64,000 nucleotides of DNA from Magicicada septendecula (Eukaryota; Arthropoda; Insecta; Hemiptera; Cicadidae), in assembly GCA_034769895.1 (NCBI GenBank), contig CM068371.1, positions 406,889,969 to 406,953,968 on the forward strand, written 5' to 3'. Shown in pieces: positions 1 through 11,361 of this stretch (position 1 is its first letter; every line of letters begins with the position of its first letter). The notes under the pieces were generated by a model. The model did not search any database and was not told where the DNA came from. It worked only from the letters and a program-made list of their open reading frames with translations. Position numbers and translations under genes: made by a program.

Positions 1-461
1 CTATAAAACTATACGTGATAGCAAAATTTTGATAGCAAAACTGGATTCCTCGTATGAAAATACATAAGAATCACATAAAATTTTGTCTGGGACAAACCAT
101 GTGTTGACCAGTGATATCAAATTCCAAGCTAGACAGTATTTTTCGCCTTGTGTCAAAGGTTACCTGTGAAAAATTTGGTGGCAATCGGTGTAACGGTGTG
201 GGTTTGTATTCAGTACCCATAAATCCTCAGACTTAGAGTTTTATATAATATATAGATTAAATAATCATACGTATTCTGTACTTAACTAAAAGATAAAGGG
301 ATACATTTCTAGTTGGATTTCTAGTATCCTCATTGATAGTTTGAATAAAAGAGATCATACTGTTACCAGTTTAATAATAATTAACTATATAATATCTTAC
401 ATTTTTCACTTTTAAAGCATGCATGTTTATATAATTTTATTAAAAAAGATCTATGTTTCAG
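1..461. other. Intronic sequence, no gene seen
   Basis: AT-rich sequence with no coding signal I can support. It ends in a pyrimidine tract and an AG acceptor at 460-461, directly before the FBXW5-like exon. It is therefore probably intron of that gene, whose upstream exons (F-box region) lie left of the window. Confidence 0.5.
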
Positions 462-639
462 GTATGGGAATCTACATTCCCAGCAACTGAGAAGTATTAC
501 CATGACATGAAGACTTTCAGTTGGAAGTATACTCAGTTTTCGCAGTTCAATCAGTCTGATACATTGCTGCTGGTGTCTGGCGTACACTTTGGCACTCCTA
601 ATAGCACGTCTGGGGAAATTGCAGTGTTTTCACTACAAG
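462..639 (+). CDS. Fbxw5: FBXW5-like F-box/WD40 protein, internal exon
   Basis: Internal exon of an FBXW5 orthologue, an F-box/WD40 substrate adaptor of SCF-type ubiquitin ligases. It starts after an AG acceptor (460-461) with Val-Trp in phase 0 and ends at CAAG|GTCTCA, donor at 640-641, leaving phase 1. The 59 residues contain WKYTQFSQFN and the segment from SGVHFG to GEIAVFSL, which align without gaps, as I recall the vertebrate protein, to the stretch after the first WD repeat. The phase-1 G joins AT at 2329 to give Asp, so reading runs cleanly into the next exon. No frameshift or stop is seen, so this looks like a live host gene. Upstream exons are outside the window. Confidence 0.85.
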
Positions 640-2328
640 GTCTCAGCTGTTGTACTCATATAATTTCTTTGTATAGACATTTAAATTTCATAATTTTTAG
701 GCATTTTCATCTTTGTAGACCTTTACATTTTCCTCTTTTAAAATTTGTTTCAACTTAATTTTAACTACATAACTTCACATACACTTCTGTTCCATTTTTG
801 TTTTATTAATATTTTTGTCTACTCAGATAACATTAGAATATGCAGAGAAGATTGTTCACATGGTGACAGATTATTGTCTTAGGAAACAAACTAAAATCAA
901 ATATAAATTTCATAATCATATAAGAATTTTCATTTTTCTTAGATTTGTATATTTTCAAATGTATTAAATGTGACTGTACTACCACCTCGTCTTCTAAGAT
1001 CCCAGAGTGTTATTTTATTCATCCAGTTGAACATTTTATCAACCTTATATTTTTTACTTCATACTCTCATATTTGTTTTTACGTTATTGTGATCAGACAA
1101 TAACATCATAATCACTATCATCATCATGACAATCACTTATAAAATATTACCACTGTCAGCTACTATAAGTTCATTGTAGCAGCAAGTGATGTGAATTTCC
1201 ACTTATATCATTGTCCAAAAACTTCCTGTTTGCTCTTCATTTGTGGTATAATTTTTAGGAATTATACTCTACAAAAAAAAAGAATTATGAACAGTCTCTT
1301 CTCTGTAATCGTTATAACGGGCAGATTATGTTGACTATATGAAAAATATATTGTACTAACCGTCTGTGACTTCTCGTATATGATGTCCTTTCCTATTGCG
1401 ACATGTTTCGAGACACTTGTCCCATTTTCAAAGCATAAAATTTGTAGCACATATCATTCACTGATATACTTGTCAAACGTCAAAATCCATGTGTTATGAT
1501 GACCACAAATAGCACATTTTAACATAACGAACTATATTATTTTTTGTAACATGAATATGCACATCGGGCAAACAGTGTACACTGCGCAGCGACCCACCGC
1601 GCATTGGGAAAGGACATCATATACGAGAAGTCACAGACGGTTAGTACAATATATTTTTCATATAGTTAACAGACACATGGCTTGGTATTAAAACAGGTTT
1701 ATTCCTACTAAATAGATTATGTTGATTTATTTTTCTGTTGGATTATGTATAATTTTTTATTTGGCTGTCCACGAAATGTGTCTGTGTTACAATACTGCTG
1801 GCTAAACTCAGTATTGTTGTTTCATTAGTATTCAGCATTTTAATCAAATAATACTTTCTTTAATTAGTTTATTGTATTGCTTTGGTGTCTACATTCCATC
1901 AGTAAGTCCAAAGTACAACTAATTTGTTTGTTTTATGGTTTCAGAGCAGTGTTCCACTGTGCAGTTCTCAAAATGGGAAGTCCCTCACTCCAACTGAAAA
2001 ATGTTCTTGTTTTAAATTTTAAAATTATTGGTTTACTTTATGTCTGTGAGATAGCATTAAGAAGCCACTAATATTGAAACTTTTTAGAATAAGTTTATTC
2101 AGCCTTAAACATTTTTTGTGTAATAAACATTTTACTATAAATTGCAGTATACGATATATAGAGAGTATTGCTAGACAGACATTTTTCTGAATTTAAAAAT
2201 TTTTATAGAATTTAAGTAAATGATGAAAAGAAAGTGATTAAGTAATTATGGTACATTACATTAAAAGATACATACAAAAAATGAATAAAGATGCATCATA
2301 GATCTGAATGATATTAATTTTATTTCAG
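640..2328 (+). other. Intron between the two FBXW5-like exons
   Basis: Bounded by a GT donor at 640-641 and a TTTATTTCAG acceptor ending at 2328. It holds no supported gene. The only structure is the 64-bp inverted repeat at 1330-1670; the rest is AT-rich. Confidence 0.7.
1330..1670. repeat. 64-bp near-perfect inverted repeat (foldback/MITE-like)
   Basis: Arms 1330-1393 and 1607-1670 are reverse complements at 63 of 64 positions; the single mismatch is in GTTGAC/GTTAAC at the outer ends. The 213-bp centre shows no ORF of note. Size and symmetry fit a small non-autonomous foldback or MITE in the FBXW5 intron. I did not find a convincing TSD. Confidence 0.75.
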
Positions 2329-2804
2329 ATGGCTTTGAGCTACAGTGCAGAGTAGTGAACAAACCGTATGATATATTTGGCACATGGTATAGCGACCGTC
2401 ACCTGTTATCTGGTGATTTGTACTGGTTAGCGCATCTTGTAAGCACAACAGGACTCTGGCTGAACAAAGCTTCACAAGAAACAGCTTCCGAACACACGCC
2501 AATTATGAACCAACTATTCCGTTTCTATAATACCAATGCCAGTTCAGTTCGTGTAATCATGGTTGCCAATTGTCTGACACCAGAATCAACGATAAACACA
2601 TCGACCAGTATCGACAGCCAGCCTGTGGACATGATGCCTTCAGAAAGAGGAAATCCAGTGTCGCACCGGGATCTAAATCGCAGGTCTTGTGGCTATAGAT
2701 GCACCATGCATGACATTCTGCTCCCTGAAGACGCCAGGTATTTTAGCATATACATGATTAACTTTAAAACTCGCACTAAAATGACCTGTACTAAAATGTA
2801 TGAG
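2329..2804 (+). CDS. Fbxw5: FBXW5-like F-box/WD40 protein, second visible exon
   Basis: Continues the FBXW5-like reading frame after an acceptor ending at 2328. The first ~85 residues match the family closely: NKPYDIFGTW, a ...SGDLY... segment, LWLNKA, NTNASSVRVIMVANC. They correspond to a central WD-propeller blade. The remaining ~75 residues are polar and poorly conserved, as expected of the variable linker in this protein. Two donors are possible: CCAG|GTATTT after 2737 (phase 2) or GAG|GTATGA after 2804 (phase 0). The longer end is given, so the last 67 bases are uncertain. Later exons are not seen on the + strand in the window. Confidence 0.82.
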
Positions 2805-3252
2805 GTATGAATAAAATACTTTGCTACACATAAATTTATAAAAATGTGCATTCAATTAATGAGCTAAGGTAGAATAGAGTTTGTGAGTGATAAAGTTTTG
2901 GCAATAACTTAATACGTAGGTACAGAAACAGTTTTGTATATTGTATTAACTCTTGAATACATGTATGTTGTATTATATATACTTTTGTCTTAGCACATAT
3001 AATTACTGTTTCAAGGAATCTGTTTCCTGATGTAAGAATTTATTAATGATAACATCAGAAGTGTTTGATACGTGTGTATATTGTCATACTGTGTGCTTTG
3101 TGCGCTGGCGTTCTCAGCATATTGTGTGTTGGTTTGAAAATGTGTTATATTGATTAGATTTTTAATAATATTATAGCAGTATGTATTATTGAATAAATGG
3201 GTTTGCTTAACATTTTGGGTCACAATTTGGCAAATAATTAAGCACATAATAT
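2805..3252. other. Intronic sequence, no gene seen
   Basis: AT-rich stretch following the FBXW5-like exon. Short ORFs here have no recognisable features. Probably intron. Confidence 0.45.
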
Positions 3253-4104
3253 ATATGAGGGCAGTATAAAAAATCCCAGGCCTTATAAAGTAAATGTTTA
3301 GGATTAATTTGCATTCAACATAATCTCTATTTAGCTCAATAAGCTTTTCACAATGTAGTTCTACAACAGGTATGTCAGACTGAAAACCTGATTTTTCATG
3401 TCCTCTGAATAGCTATGTGCAGCATTGCTGTCTTCAACAAATAGCTATTTGCTATCAACAAAAAAATTTGTCATGCAAGGGTAGAGATCAAAGTTGCTTA
3501 GACCTAGTTTGGCAAGTACAGTAGGTGAGGATCATTTGGAACGTTAATTCTGTTGATTCTTTCGTTTTAACCACTGTAACATGTGAGCTGGTGTATTATC
3601 TTAGTGAAACAGTACTTTCTTTTTTGCTGAATGTTTTTTTTATATCATTGTTTAAATGCTGCAGTAAGTTGCATAATACTCACCACTAATTGTTTTTACA
3701 TTTTCAAGATAGTGAAGAGAATTTCACATGTGATCCAAAAAACAGTTGCCAAAACCTTACCAGCAGGTGAAATTGTCTTTGCATTCTGTGACATAGGTGA
3801 GGATCATTTGGAACGTTAATTCTGTTGATTCTTTCGTTTTAACCACTGTAACATGTGAGCTGGTGTATTATCTTAGTGAAACAGTACTTTCTTTTTTGCT
3901 GAATGTTTTTTTTTATATCATTGTTTTAATGCTGCAGTAAGTTGCATAATACTCACCACTAATTGTTTTTACATTTTCAAGATAGTGAAGAGAATTTCAC
4001 ATGTGATCCAAAAAACAGTTGCCAAAACCTTACCAGCAGGTGAAATTGTCTTTGCATTCTGTGACATAGGTTTTTACCTTTAATGGTCCATTGTTCTGAT
4101 GTCA
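3253..4104 (-). pseudogene. mariner-type transposase relic
   Basis: Read on the minus strand, this is the C-terminal half of a mariner transposase (DD34D family cut-and-paste enzyme) broken by stops and shifts. In order from 4104 leftwards: SEQWTIKGK, a degenerate AKT-x-SAGKV-type block, the DNTPAH block, and near 3300 the family's C-terminal pattern KLIELNRDYVE. A terminus-like GGGCAGTATAAAAA lies near 3260. The middle is tandemly duplicated (3522-4066). The N-terminal half is absent because LTR element C begins at 4105. Confidence 0.75.
3522..4066. repeat. 272-bp tandem duplication inside the mariner relic
   Basis: 3522-3793 is repeated almost exactly from 3794 on. The second copy has one extra T in a T-run. 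Both begin TAGGTGAGGATC and end CTGTGACATAGG. The junction uses the shared ATAGGT/GTAGGT microhomology. The duplication carries no function of its own. Confidence 0.85.
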
Positions 4105-5198
4105 TGTAAAGAAACAAACTTTTTTACACTTTTACCTAAAAATTTATTATTACTTACCATGACTCCGTTAAACTTACCTTTTATATAAAACCCCCCAGAA
4201 GATTCCAAACTCAATAAAAGGTCGCCACGATGTTTTAAGGTGAACATCGAAACCATAATACACTTACCCTGAATTAATTTAGATCTTTACTTCCCTTAAA
4301 TCAGAAAATTCTCAGGTTTCGTTAGACGAATCATTGATGCAGAACTCAGGTTATGGAGTGGCTTAATAATTCACTTAACACATTTTTCTGTTCAACCAAT
4401 AAACTCTTTTATTTTTATCAAATTTAAAATACTTTCTTTTTTCCGCTTTTCTTTATAAAATGTTATTTCCTTATCTCTCTATGATATATTTACTTATACT
4501 ACATCCCTACAAACCAGTACTTTGGTATTCCCCCCCCCACACACACACACACTCTTTACGTTTATAGATATATATTTTTTCCACCCTCCTTACTTCTGAG
4601 CTCTTTAATATTTGTTATTTATTTCCCCTCGGGCCAATATAGTTATTTATTTATTGTACTTAACTGAACGTCCCGTCCGCCATCTTTCTTAGTTCACTTT
4701 TACTCCCGTCGCCACTAACACTGTTTTATACCACTATAAGAATTCATTTTTTAATGACATTCTCACTTACATATATACTTCTTTACATAACGTTTGGGGC
4801 AGGCCGCGCGTACTTACACGCGTCTGTCTCCCGACACTACTTTACTGAGACTGTTATTGAACTAACAACTGTAGTTCTGGTTGAAGACTGGTTTCCAACT
4901 GGCCGGCGTCAACTGCTTCTGTATACCATATGACGCTCAGGGCGTCACCCGCATGGTCGTAAACTTGTTCACTGATTGGCTGTGGAACATCTCACACCTC
5001 TCCCGAGATCTCGTAAGAAATGGTACGCCATCCACGCGGTCAATTCTCCGTATTTCAGCTACGTGCTTTTCTCACAATTCACATTCCGTTGTCCACCCGT
5101 AACTCAACGAACCTGGTACGGCTGAGCCATAGGGGTTTTATTAAATGTTTGTACAGGTTGACTAAAAAACATGGTTGGGCCCCATTTGTACCGTCACA
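4105..5198 (-). repeat. Element C, 3' LTR (Gypsy-type)
   Basis: 1094-bp LTR with TG...CA ends (minus orientation). It begins TGTGACGGTAC just after a purine-rich tract and ends TTTCTTTACA. It is the same family as the LTR at 47899-48994 in opposite orientation, matching along its length with scattered differences. It carries GGTAAGT-type donor sequences near its 3' end, a PBS-like octamer TGGCGACC (complement at 4220-4227), and the mini-hairpin TTCGTCTAACGAA (complement 4318-4330). The flanking 4 bases at 4101-4104 are GTCA, a presumed TSD. Confidence 0.85.
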
Positions 5199-5928
5199 AT
5201 ACCTCCCCAATTCTCATTTTATGCCGAAGCATAAAAACTCTCATTGCTAAAACCTAAGAGGACCAGCAAGGATATGGCGCCATGACCCCCTTAATTCCTT
5301 ACTAAAGTCGTGGGTTACTTACCCCGTAGTCCGGTGATTATGGCCACTGTATCACCAGACTCTGAAACAATTCATAAAAACATCAATAACTGGCCTTTAA
5401 CTATTCCATATCCTCAACTGATTTGGTTTCCTCTTAGCCATACTGGTTGTAGTGGGACAAAATGGGGTATTTTAATTTAATTTTATTTTTTTCATTTCAA
5501 TTCTAATCCCACGCAGAAAACTGTTTCGGTCAAAGAACGCAGTAACATAGTTTTGCAAGGTGTGACCGTAGAACGCAATTTCATTCCAGGAAATCAAGTG
5601 TTCTGTGACGCACACAAACGCGCAATTTGAGCACGCGCACGGATAGGACGCACATTGGTCTGAAAGGACGCTAGCCCACTCGGCCAAAATGTAAAATTGT
5701 ATCACCACGTGCTCGGTTGCTGGCGGAAATACAACGAAAACCACGCCTATCAGAGTCCCGCCATGACCCCCTTAATTCCTTACTAAAATCATGGGTTACT
5801 TACCCCCTAGTCCGGTGATTATGGCCACTGTATCACCAGACTCTGAAACAATTCATAAAAACATCAATAACTGGCCTTTAACTATTCCATATCCTCAACT
5901 GATTTGGTTTCCTCTTAGCCGTACTGGT
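5199..5928 (-). mobile_element. Element C, 3' internal region with PPT hairpin
   Basis: Directly inside C's 3' LTR. In minus orientation it has a purine-rich tract preceded by a hairpin whose inner stem TTTTATGC/GCATAAAA is capped by a TTCG loop (5216-5240). Further in lies the conserved ~350-nt block found before the 3' LTR of every Gypsy family here (CCTCACCGATCC-like, G-rich, then ending near ACTGG). Part of the block is tandemly duplicated. B interrupts it at 5929; it resumes at 21590. No coding sequence. Confidence 0.75.
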
Positions 5929-6241
5929 TGTAATGGGACAAAATGGGGTATTTTAATTTAATTTTATTTTTTTCATTTCAATTCTAATCCCACGCAGAAA
6001 ACTGTTTCAGTCAGACAAAGAACGCAGTAACATAGTTTTGCAAGGTGTGACCGTAGAACGCAATTTCATTCCAGGAAATCAAGTGTTCTATGACGCACAC
6101 AAACGCGCAATTTGAGCACGCGCACGGATAGGACGCACATTGGCTGAAAGACACTAGCCCACACGGCCAAAATGTAAAATTGTATCACCACGTGCTCGGT
6201 TGCTGGCAGAAATACAACGAAAACCACGCCTATCAGAGTCC
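5280..6241. repeat. 481-bp tandem duplication across element C/B junction
   Basis: 5280-5760 recurs at 5761-6241 with few substitutions. Each copy spans the end of C's 3' region and the first ~300 bp of B's 5' LTR. The junction lies at the shared GCCATGACCCCC. The duplication must postdate B's insertion. It leaves a partial extra LTR start at 5448. Confidence 0.85.
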
Positions 6242-6966
6242 CGTGACGAATGGCAGTGCAATTTCGTCAACGCCTAAAACACATGGTCAGCCCATACTTT
6301 GTGAAAATTGACGGACGTTTTGTCACAAGCTGGCTGTGCAATTTCCGTCTGCTACATAGCATTGGCGAAAAAACTGTGTGCGTAGCTACCTACAGTCGAC
6401 TTCAACTCTAGACCGCATGCGGTCGGTTAAATCTTTTACTCTAGTTTAATCCGGGTCGGCCGACCCAAACCAGTGCATATCGAAAATGTGTAAATAGCGC
6501 AAAAAATGTAAAGTACCGTTTACCAAATGGTAAAAGCTTAAGAGCATGATAATGTCTTTCAGCCGCCAGCTAAACGCAACATTATTATGGTTACTGACTG
6601 ACTGATTGGTTACATACCTATCTACAGCTATGCAGTGTTGTTTGCTTGTTAGGTCTTTAATCTGCGACGGACGTTAGCACGTTAGCGGTCGCGGTTTTAG
6701 TTAACGATTCCCGGCTGGTAAATGATGACGTCATGCAGCGTGATGCGTTACAGAAATTTTCAAATGACCCCCAGCCATAAGACATTATCATGTCAAAATA
6801 TTTAACATAACTATGGAACAGTGACTTTGTGATACAGTGAAACAACAACCTTTTTGGAACTCAAATCAGAACTGTGTGTAACGCGCCATGTGATCGACAT
6901 GAACGACGCCCTATACGTAACAGTATTCCATTAAATTTTTCTTATGCTATATTAAAGGGGGTAATC

Positions 6967-7051
<85 letters not shown>

Positions 7052-7552
7052 AGCAAACTGAGTCGTTTTATTATTATTATTATTATGATCATAATTTAAG
7101 ATGATTAGCAATAAGTAATTCCAGTTTTTATTTCATGTATAATAGATAGATAGCAGTGTTTTCTGAGAAGAAGTAATGTAAAGTCAAATATTTGAATGAA
7201 TGTAAAATAAATAATAATTTTTTGAAGACAATGAGCAATATATAAATTAAAGTTATTATCCAGCAGTTATTAGCGATGTAACGTAAAAGAAATTGTTGAT
7301 GTGGGAGTTTTGCTATCATTTGACGATAAAATAAGATAACAATAAAGTGTGTTAATTAGACATATAAATATGTGTTTGTCATTGCACCACCTGTTGTTTT
7401 TCTCCGCCAAAGTACATCAGACGACACCTTGGTGCATTAACTTTAAAGGTAAGTAATACGAATTTGCTGATTTTAATATCCTAATTAACTATTAATACTT
7501 AACATAACGCCCTAACAAGGGACAAATTTAAATATTAACTCGTAAAGCTTTA
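5929..7552 (+). repeat. Element B, 5' LTR
   Basis: Starts TGTAATGGGAC and ends AAGCTTTA, matching the 3' LTR at 20318-21585. It is longer than the 3' LTR because it keeps a ~300-bp block (about 6500-6806), a long GT microsatellite, and the duplicated start. GGTAAGT at 7448-7454 is a strong splice-donor sequence near its end. Confidence 0.9.
6967..7086. repeat. (GT)n microsatellite followed by (TTA)n
   Basis: About 80 bp of nearly pure GT repeat (to ~7048), then a short TTA run (~7067-7086), inside B's 5' LTR. The 3' LTR has only a short GT tract at the same place, so the array grew after insertion. Confidence 0.95.
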
Positions 7553-7554
7553 GT

Positions 7555-7564
7555 TGGCGCCCGT
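7555..7564 (+). other. Element B primer binding site, left half
   Basis: TGGCGCCCGT two bases after the 5' LTR, continued as AACAGTTGACG at 12456 on the far side of element A. Together they resemble the Lys-type site TGGCGCCCGAACAGGGAC with changes. The last four bases, CCGT, are A's target duplication, so A landed inside the site and separates its two halves by nearly 4.9 kb. Confidence 0.75.
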
Positions 7565-8599
7565 TGTAACGGTACAGAATTGTATGCAGCCCTAGTTTTA
7601 ATTTTATATCAATTCAATCAATCTTTAAAATTGTTAACTTTCACCTGTGAGGAGCCCCCAGTACAGCAATGCACATTGTTAGCCTAAACAATTGCCCAGA
7701 CATATTGCATAACCGCCCAGCAGCAGGCTTTTTGTGAAACACAGTCTGCAGTTTGTCATCAGAGAGTGAACATTAGTAAGCAGCATCAGACAGTAAAGTT
7801 TGTTAATTAAAAAACAGTGGCCTCGGGTTTACAAGATAGGCTGTTAAAACCAATCCGGCCTATCTAAGAAAGTGTGTAAACATTTAAAAGTTTTAAAAGC
7901 ATACAAATAATAACGTGCGGCTAGTTCTATTGCAACTCATGGTCGCGCGACTTAAAGTTCTAAGTGCCCGGGCGAATCTCAAAAGCCGGCCGGCTATATA
8001 TATAAAAAAAAAAAACATATACAGTGTACATCTTACAGTGCATAAATTATTTAACAACAACCAAACTCAATGTCAATAGTGCCGGAGTACGAGAAAACGT
8101 GTAAAACTGTTATCACGAGACGACGTAGCAAACCAGAAGAAAACGTAATGGATGGGTAACTAAAATCACAGCCTATTAACATTTAAACCAATGTTTAGTA
8201 AATTTTGATTACCAAAAGCTTAAAAAGTAAGAAACAAAGAGATCTCTAAGAAAAAGGTTTTTATATTAAATATGAAAGCAAGGTGAAAGAATAAAAAATA
8301 AACGTACTGGTTTTTTCAAAAAGATATAATTTGTTATAGGTTAAGAAAGATTTCATTTATTAATTTGTTTGAATATAATGTATTACCAATATCAAGACTA
8401 GGGTTTAATTGATGAGGAAATAATGGGGCTAATAAATTGGAAGCAATTTGTTTTATAAATGAACTGCGTATTTATATGTGTACTGGTAACCTTCAAATAA
8501 TCCTTTCTGCAGCAGTTTCGTCTGAACGACTCTTGGACCCTAATCCGAATGTAAGAGAAAGATATTATAATATATTGGCAATTAATTAATATTGTTTCA
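7565..8599 (+). repeat. Element A, 5' LTR
   Basis: Matches 11416-12451. A TATA-like TATATATATAAA at 7995-8006 follows a GC-rich GCCGGCCGGC and is a likely core promoter. AATAAA-type signals lie near 8291-8305. A GTAAGAG near 8550 is a weak splice donor; the 3' LTR has the better AGGTAAGAG. Confidence 0.93.
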
Positions 8600-8600
8600 G

Positions 8601-8677
8601 TGGCGCCCGAACAGGGACCCGAGTTATAGAATTTGTCCATTAATTAATATTGTCTCAGTGGCTCCTGAAACAGTGAC
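8601..8677 (+). other. Element A primer binding site and a degenerate second copy
   Basis: 8601-8618 is TGGCGCCCGAACAGGGAC, one base after the LTR and identical to the classical lysine-tRNA primer site. The LTR end plus PBS is repeated 58 bp downstream in mutated form: ATTAATTAATATTGTCTCAG, then TGGCTCCTGAAACAGTGAC at 8659-8677. The first copy is the functional candidate. Confidence 0.88.
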
Positions 8678-8852
8678 GCGAGTGTAGGCTTTATAACCTA
8701 TATCCGCCAGACCTAACCAAGCTGCAGAACAGGTTATTTGGAAGTGAGGGTGTGGTTAGAACGCTTTTAGATTGTAGAGAGTAAATTTACTAAAGTAAAA
8801 CTAATTTACATAAATTAGATTAATTAATCATTTAATTAAACATAAGTTCATA

Positions 8853-10079
8853 ATGGAGAACACAGAAAATAAAACGAATACAGCTAATGTAACTGTTATG
8901 AATGAGTCGGGAAATCAATCAATGACCGAATCAGCGGTAATGGAAGAAGTTAGAGTTCATTCAACTCCTGTCCCGACTAGGGATAGTGATAAAACTGACA
9001 ACGAAACGAGAAATTGGTTTCATGAGACAATGGGGGAGATAAAACAAATGTTTAATGATAATAATAAGAGATTTGATTCTAATGACGATTTTTTGCGTAA
9101 AAGTGTGAGTGAATTAAGGGACGATATTAATAATCGTTTTGACATGAATGATACCAAGTTCAATGAACAAAATAAGAAATTGGATGTTTTAAATGTTAAA
9201 TTTGAACAATATAAAGAACAGAATATGAGATGTGAAAATATAATAAACGTAAAGCTTGACGAATTAACCAATTCATTGTGTAGTATTGATGTACGACTTA
9301 ACGAAATATGTAGTGAAATAAAAAGAGAAACAGGTGAGTTAAGAGAGAGTGTGTGTGTGGTAGACAATAAATATGAAAACACGGTATCAAAAAGTGGTAC
9401 AGCAAATAGTAGTAGTGACCTTGAGGATAAAAATGTAGTTGATCATAATGAGAGGGAGTGTGAAGATAGTTTAAATGAAGAGAGTGTACAGAGGGTAGAA
9501 TTTTCCAGTGATGTGGTTGTGGGTGAAGAAAATGCTTCACTAGTATTGTTGGAGGACAAAGGTTCCTCCTTAGTTTTTGTAAAAGACAAAAGGTCTTTAA
9601 ATTATTTTTGTGTACCTGGTAAAGCCGGATGTTGTAATAATGTTGTGTTGCCCTCTGTATGGAATGAGAATGTGAAATGTTGGGAGAAATATTGTGATGA
9701 GAGAATTAAAGAAAGAAAAACTGAAATATTTAAGTTGAATAGAGATTATGAAATAATAGTACAGAATTTATGCATGGAGAGAGAGGAGCAAATTGATTTA
9801 CCTTATAAAATAGAGTTTGATGATTATTTTGATGAATATGATAATAATGATGTAATGGTAATAACAAAAAACACTGACGGAGACTTTATACAAAATACTG
9901 ATGTCGACTTGATTTATGATAAGATAATTTTGGGGGGTAACCCTATAGATTATTATTTTGGTATAATGGAAAAAATAAAATTTTATGGCCATTACACAGA
10001 AAATAGCCATATGATGAATGCCAAGAAAATTGACAAATGTTATACAAAAATAAGACTATTATACGATGATGGAGGTTGA
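8853..10079 (+). CDS. Element A ORF: coiled-coil protein with C-terminal YDDGG
   Basis: 408 residues, not recognised as a known family. It starts at the first ATG after the PBS leader. Residues ~1-55 are polar and Ser/Thr/Asn-rich; ~55-165 are heptad-like with repeats such as KFNEQNKKLDVLN, predicting a long coiled coil; ~170-250 are acidic and disordered-looking; ~265-408 form a domain shared with the ORFs of E, F and H. Shared marks are a Cys/Trp-rich start (CWEKYC), EIFKLNRDYE, an acidic -DGDF- segment, and the extreme C-terminus IRLLYDDGG. There is no CCHC knuckle, protease or RT motif. The N-terminal coiled coil resembles that of B's Gag, suggesting a Gag-derived structural or RNA-binding role, which is inference. 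It is the longest intact copy here. Confidence 0.85.
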   Translation: MENTENKTNTANVTVMNESGNQSMTESAVMEEVRVHSTPVPTRDSDKTDNETRNWFHETMGEIKQMFNDNNKRFDSNDDFLRKSVSELRDDINNRFDMNDTKFNEQNKKLDVLNVKFEQYKEQNMRCENIINVKLDELTNSLCSIDVRLNEICSEIKRETGELRESVCVVDNKYENTVSKSGTANSSSDLEDKNVVDHNERECEDSLNEESVQRVEFSSDVVVGEENASLVLLEDKGSSLVFVKDKRSLNYFCVPGKAGCCNNVVLPSVWNENVKCWEKYCDERIKERKTEIFKLNRDYEIIVQNLCMEREEQIDLPYKIEFDDYFDEYDNNDVMVITKNTDGDFIQNTDVDLIYDKIILGGNPIDYYFGIMEKIKFYGHYTENSHMMNAKKIDKCYTKIRLLYDDGG

Positions 10080-11361
10080 AAGCAATGTATGGACATATTA
10101 AAATACTTTAATATATGGTAATGACCTTGCTGAATTTAGGTATTGATGTGTGGTATATAAGAAAATTAGTACGGAAATCTGTAAATAACCTGTATTGTGT
10201 TAATATTATTTTGCTGCAATGTACAGTATAGCTTATAGGTAACGTATGTTTGTAATATGAACAAATGGCATAATAATATTGAAGTCTATTTTGTATGATG
10301 TGTGTATATTAAAAATGTTTTAAATAATAAGGACAGCTAAATTGTTTTGAGTGGAGGTTATTAGATAATTGTCAAGTTAAACAAATAATTTAAAAGGGTT
10401 AATTTTAGTAATGAAGCAAAATTCTGGTTTGAATTGTAATAAATAGATTTTGATAAATATGATCTATAGAAAAGTCCAGGCATTAGAGGTGAGGTAAGCA
10501 GAATGTTTAGACTGAAGGAGTGTTTATAACACCAGTCTGGCAGACGACTGTTTATGTAAACAGGTGTGTTGTATGTTTTGACTAATGCTTACAGCCAGAG
10601 GTGTTGAAGCTGAGTTGACAATAACAAAAATGTTGTAGTCTGCTGAATTATTGCCAGTAGAAAATCCTATTATGTAATAAAAGAAATTAAGATGTGTTGG
10701 AATGAAGCTAATTCTTATTAGGTAAGGAAATGACTTAATGTTTTAATTGTGAGACAGTTAATATTTGTGTGATAGGATGTTGTTAATGTAAAATCATTTT
10801 GATCAAATGTAATTAATTCTGAAACTGCTAATTAATAAAAAGTAAATATACTGTCCATATAGATTTTTCATATGTCATGTATTCTTTGTTCCATATATAG
10901 AGTAGTAAGGATACCTTGTATAATCTATGTATTATTTTGGAGGGTAACAGTGTATGGGTAACGTTCTTTTATTTGACCGGACTTATATGCACCATTGTAT
11001 TGTGTATATCCTATATTGTTTTATTAACACTATGTTCTAGGGTTAAGAGATATTCTATAATATAAAATAAGCCAGTACGTTGTCAATGAACCAGTACGGC
11101 CAAGAGGAAACAAATCAGTTGTGGGATATGGAGTAATGGAAGGCCGCTTGTCGATTTTTTAATTGAATGTTTCAAAGTCAGGCGATACTGGGGCGGGCAT
11201 CTGTCAGAGCTTATGGTGGTGGGATCTCGAGTAGAGAAGTCCCGTAAGATCGGATGGGTGCTGCCACAGTCGCCAGACTAGGGGGGTAAGAACCCACAAT
11301 TTTAGTAGAGTGTTCAGGGGGGTTGCGGCGCCATGTCCTCACTGATCCTCTCAGGTTTAGG
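10080..11361 (+). other. Element A 3' non-coding region
   Basis: 1.3 kb without ORFs between the stop and the PPT hairpin. From about 11060 it carries the block shared with the other families: GCCAGTACG...AGGAAACAAATCAGTTG, then TGGTGGGATCTCGAG...GAGAAGTCC, G-runs and CCTCACTGATCCTCTCAGG. The preceding ~950 bp is AT-rich with nothing identified. Confidence 0.7.

Noticed and set aside
3631..3819. 62-residue + strand frame
   Set aside because: Lies antisense to the mariner relic and spans its tandem duplication; no independent support.
4881..5102. 73-residue frame conserved between C's LTR and I's LTR (47994-48215)
   Set aside because: Located in U3 of same-family LTRs; similarity follows DNA identity and no protein feature is visible.
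6874..7104. Open frame with a long Val-Cys repeat
   Set aside because: It is simply the GT microsatellite in B's 5' LTR read as protein.
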